From Chitinophaga sp. sic0106 (lineage in GTDB: Bacteria > Bacteroidota > Bacteroidia > Chitinophagales > Chitinophagaceae), in NCBI RefSeq assembly GCF_019219075.1, contig NZ_JAHUWJ010000003.1, positions 310,001 through 374,000 on the forward strand: DNA of 64,000 nucleotides, read 5' to 3'. The notes beneath the pieces are model-generated. The model did no database searches. It was not told the DNA's origin and saw only the letters and a list, made by a program, of their open reading frames with translations. The translations under genes and the position numbers were made by a program. Shown here in pieces: positions 62,821 to 64,000 of this stretch. Position 1 is the first letter of the stretch, and the number at the start of each line of letters is the position of its first letter.

Positions 62821-64000
62821 TTAAAATTTCACATTCAGGTTAAGACCATAGCTTCTTGTTGGCGGCACACCAAACATCTCAAAGCCTTGTGCGCTACCAT
62901 TGCTGAAGGTTGATTCCGGATCGATATTCGGCGCATTTTTATACAGGATCAGCAGGTTCCTGGCCACAAAGGATACAGAGGCGTTCTGTACTTTGGCGAA
63001 GGAAAGCAGCTGCGCAGGAATATTGTAAGAAAGCACTACCTGGCGCAGTTTGATAAAGCTGGCGTCGTAGATAAATTTCTCCGAGATATTTTTCCAGTTA
63101 TCATAGTACTGCTGGATACCGTTGCTGTAGTTGAATGTTTTGGTAAACGGTTTACCATCCGCATCTACACCGGCAACCGGGAGGCCTTCGGTACGACCAG
63201 GCAGCGTGATTTTGGTGAGGCCGAAGCGGGTGCCGTACAAGTTAGTACCGGAGTATACTTTACCACCGAAGCGACCGTCGATGAGGAAACTCAGGTCGAA
63301 GCGCTTGTAGCGGAAGCTGTTGGTGATACCACCGGTGGTAGGGGCGATACCCGTACCATAATCCTGCAGGTCTGTTCTTAATTCGTAGCCGGTGTTTTTG
63401 TCGTACATGGTATTACCGTTGGCATCTTTTTTCACGCCATAACCCATGATGGAGCTGTAAGGCTTACCTACCTGGGCATAGAGGAATGCATAGGAGTTCA
63501 CCGTTTTATCCAGTTCCAGGCTGTTGAGGCCGTTAAGTGATTCCACACGGTTACGGTTATACGCCATATTGAGGCTTACCTCCCAGCTGAAATTTTTGTT
63601 TTTGTAGGGTGTACCGTTGATGAGTACTTCCACTCCTTTGTTACTCATTTCACCTACGTTGAGGTAGGCGTAGTTGTATCCGGCCGACTGGCTGATGGCT
63701 ACGCGCATGATATCGTTCACGGTTCTGCGTTGGTAGAGGGTAACGTCGAAGCCGATGCGGTTGTTGGCAAAGCGGCCTTCCAGACCAAGTTCCGCGGTGG
63801 TGGACGTATATGGCTTCAGGTTAGGGTTTGGAGCAATCAGCTCACCTGAGGTGGTACCTGTTGTTTGCGTAGGTGTTTGGAGGGGCTGGTTGTTATGGCC
63901 GCCGCCTGGCACCATGCTATAGGTTTGACTGAGTGCGTAAGGCATGGGGGCGCCGCCGCCTACCTGTGCCCAGGAGGTCCTGATTTTTGCGTAGTCGACC
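62821..64000 (-). CDS. SusC/RagA-family TonB-dependent transporter, 5' part outside the window
   Basis: Only the C-terminal 393 or so residues are visible; the frame stays open through the right edge and no start is present (an internal ATG at 63945 is not the true start). Typical SusC barrel text is AKIRTSWAQVGGGG near the edge, TAELGLEGRFANNRIGFDVT, LNVGEMSNKGVEVLINGTPY, IMGYGVKKDANGNTMYDKNT, FIKLRQVVLSYNIPAQLLSF, and the terminal RSYGLNLNVKF. It is the first visible gene of the operon continuing to the dipeptidase at 55976. Confidence 0.93.
   Translation of the reverse strand, partial: VDYAKIRTSWAQVGGGAPMPYALSQTYSMVPGGGHNNQPLQTPTQTTGTTSGELIAPNPNLKPYTSTTAELGLEGRFANNRIGFDVTLYQRRTVNDIMRVAISQSAGYNYAYLNVGEMSNKGVEVLINGTPYKNKNFSWEVSLNMAYNRNRVESLNGLNSLELDKTVNSYAFLYAQVGKPYSSIMGYGVKKDANGNTMYDKNTGYELRTDLQDYGTGIAPTTGGITNSFRYKRFDLSFLIDGRFGGKVYSGTNLYGTRFGLTKITLPGRTEGLPVAGVDADGKPFTKTFNYSNGIQQYYDNWKNISEKFIYDASFIKLRQVVLSYNIPAQLLSFAKVQNASVSFVARNLLILYKNAPNIDPESTFSNGSAQGFEMFGVPPTRSYGLNLNVKF

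Noticed and set aside
1..64000. Search for tRNA, rRNA, riboswitch, CRISPR, insertion sequence or prophage signals
   Set aside because: No cloverleaf with conserved T-loop, no regularly spaced direct repeats, no transposase or integrase-like protein was seen. This is by eye only; tRNAscan-SE, Infernal and ISfinder searches would settle it.

Overview
This window looks like a stretch of a Bacteroidota chromosome, most likely Chitinophagaceae and probably Chitinophaga or a close relative. That placement is inferred from gene content: three SusC/SusD pairs, an ECF sigma/FecR pair with a C-terminal DUF4974, a Reg_prop/Y_Y_Y/LuxR-type regulator, many OmpA-era-style beta-barrel proteins of Bacteroidota type, DUF4136/DUF4998/DUF5000 lipoproteins, and a near absence of Shine-Dalgarno sequences. 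I see no rRNA, tRNA, CRISPR array, transposase or prophage.

Layout. Positions 1-7563 (minus strand) hold a sigma/anti-sigma-controlled polysaccharide-type uptake locus: ECF sigma, FecR, an STN-domain SusC, SusD and a truncated IPT/NHL surface lipoprotein. Positions 7741-9463 hold an orphan ABC ATPase and a glycine-zipper lipoprotein. Positions 9624-15669 form a small beta-glucan module (GH16 with a beta-trefoil tail, GH5 with CBM6, and a divergent membrane-spanning LuxR-type regulator). Positions 15664-24161 are a seven-gene minus-strand operon: adaptor, TolC-like channel, ABC ATPase, two MacB/FtsX-type permeases, then an NtrC-type sigma54 activator and its histidine kinase. A sigma54-like promoter and an upstream dyad sit in front of it. 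Positions 24292-25685 hold a DUF5655-like protein and an AraC regulator. Positions 25935-33050 are a second SusC/SusD locus with two accessory lipoproteins but no enzyme. Positions 33604-35651 hold a DUF1648 membrane protein, an SDR oxidoreductase and an FMN reductase.

The most interesting region is 35793-43043: a compact plus-strand five-gene cassette (SWIM zinc finger, DUF5691, MoxR-type AAA+, DUF5682, VWA) inserted in otherwise minus-strand surroundings. The AAA+/VWA core resembles chaperone-like MoxR/VWA machines. The DUF5682 protein has an N-terminal pattern that looks like the TraB/TIKI/EreA-like hydrolase fold. I know of no established function for this cassette.

Positions 43115-55683 hold an Oar-like TonB-dependent receptor and a run of small envelope proteins (DoxX, PepSY-like, BamA/surface-antigen-like, DUF4136, DUF481 and beta-barrel proteins). 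Positions 55976-64000 are a minus-strand operon running off the right edge: SusC (partial), SusD, GH20 hexosaminidase, GntP-type permease, RidA and an M19 dipeptidase. Together these suggest scavenging of an amino-sugar/peptide substrate such as muropeptides.

Non-coding structure is rich. Several intergenic gaps hold tandem long-stem hairpins with similar geometry but unrelated sequence. A 20-bp-stem hairpin sits immediately before the dipeptidase start. Two dyads of the form TGTCnn-N4-nnGACA precede the efflux operon and the AraC gene.
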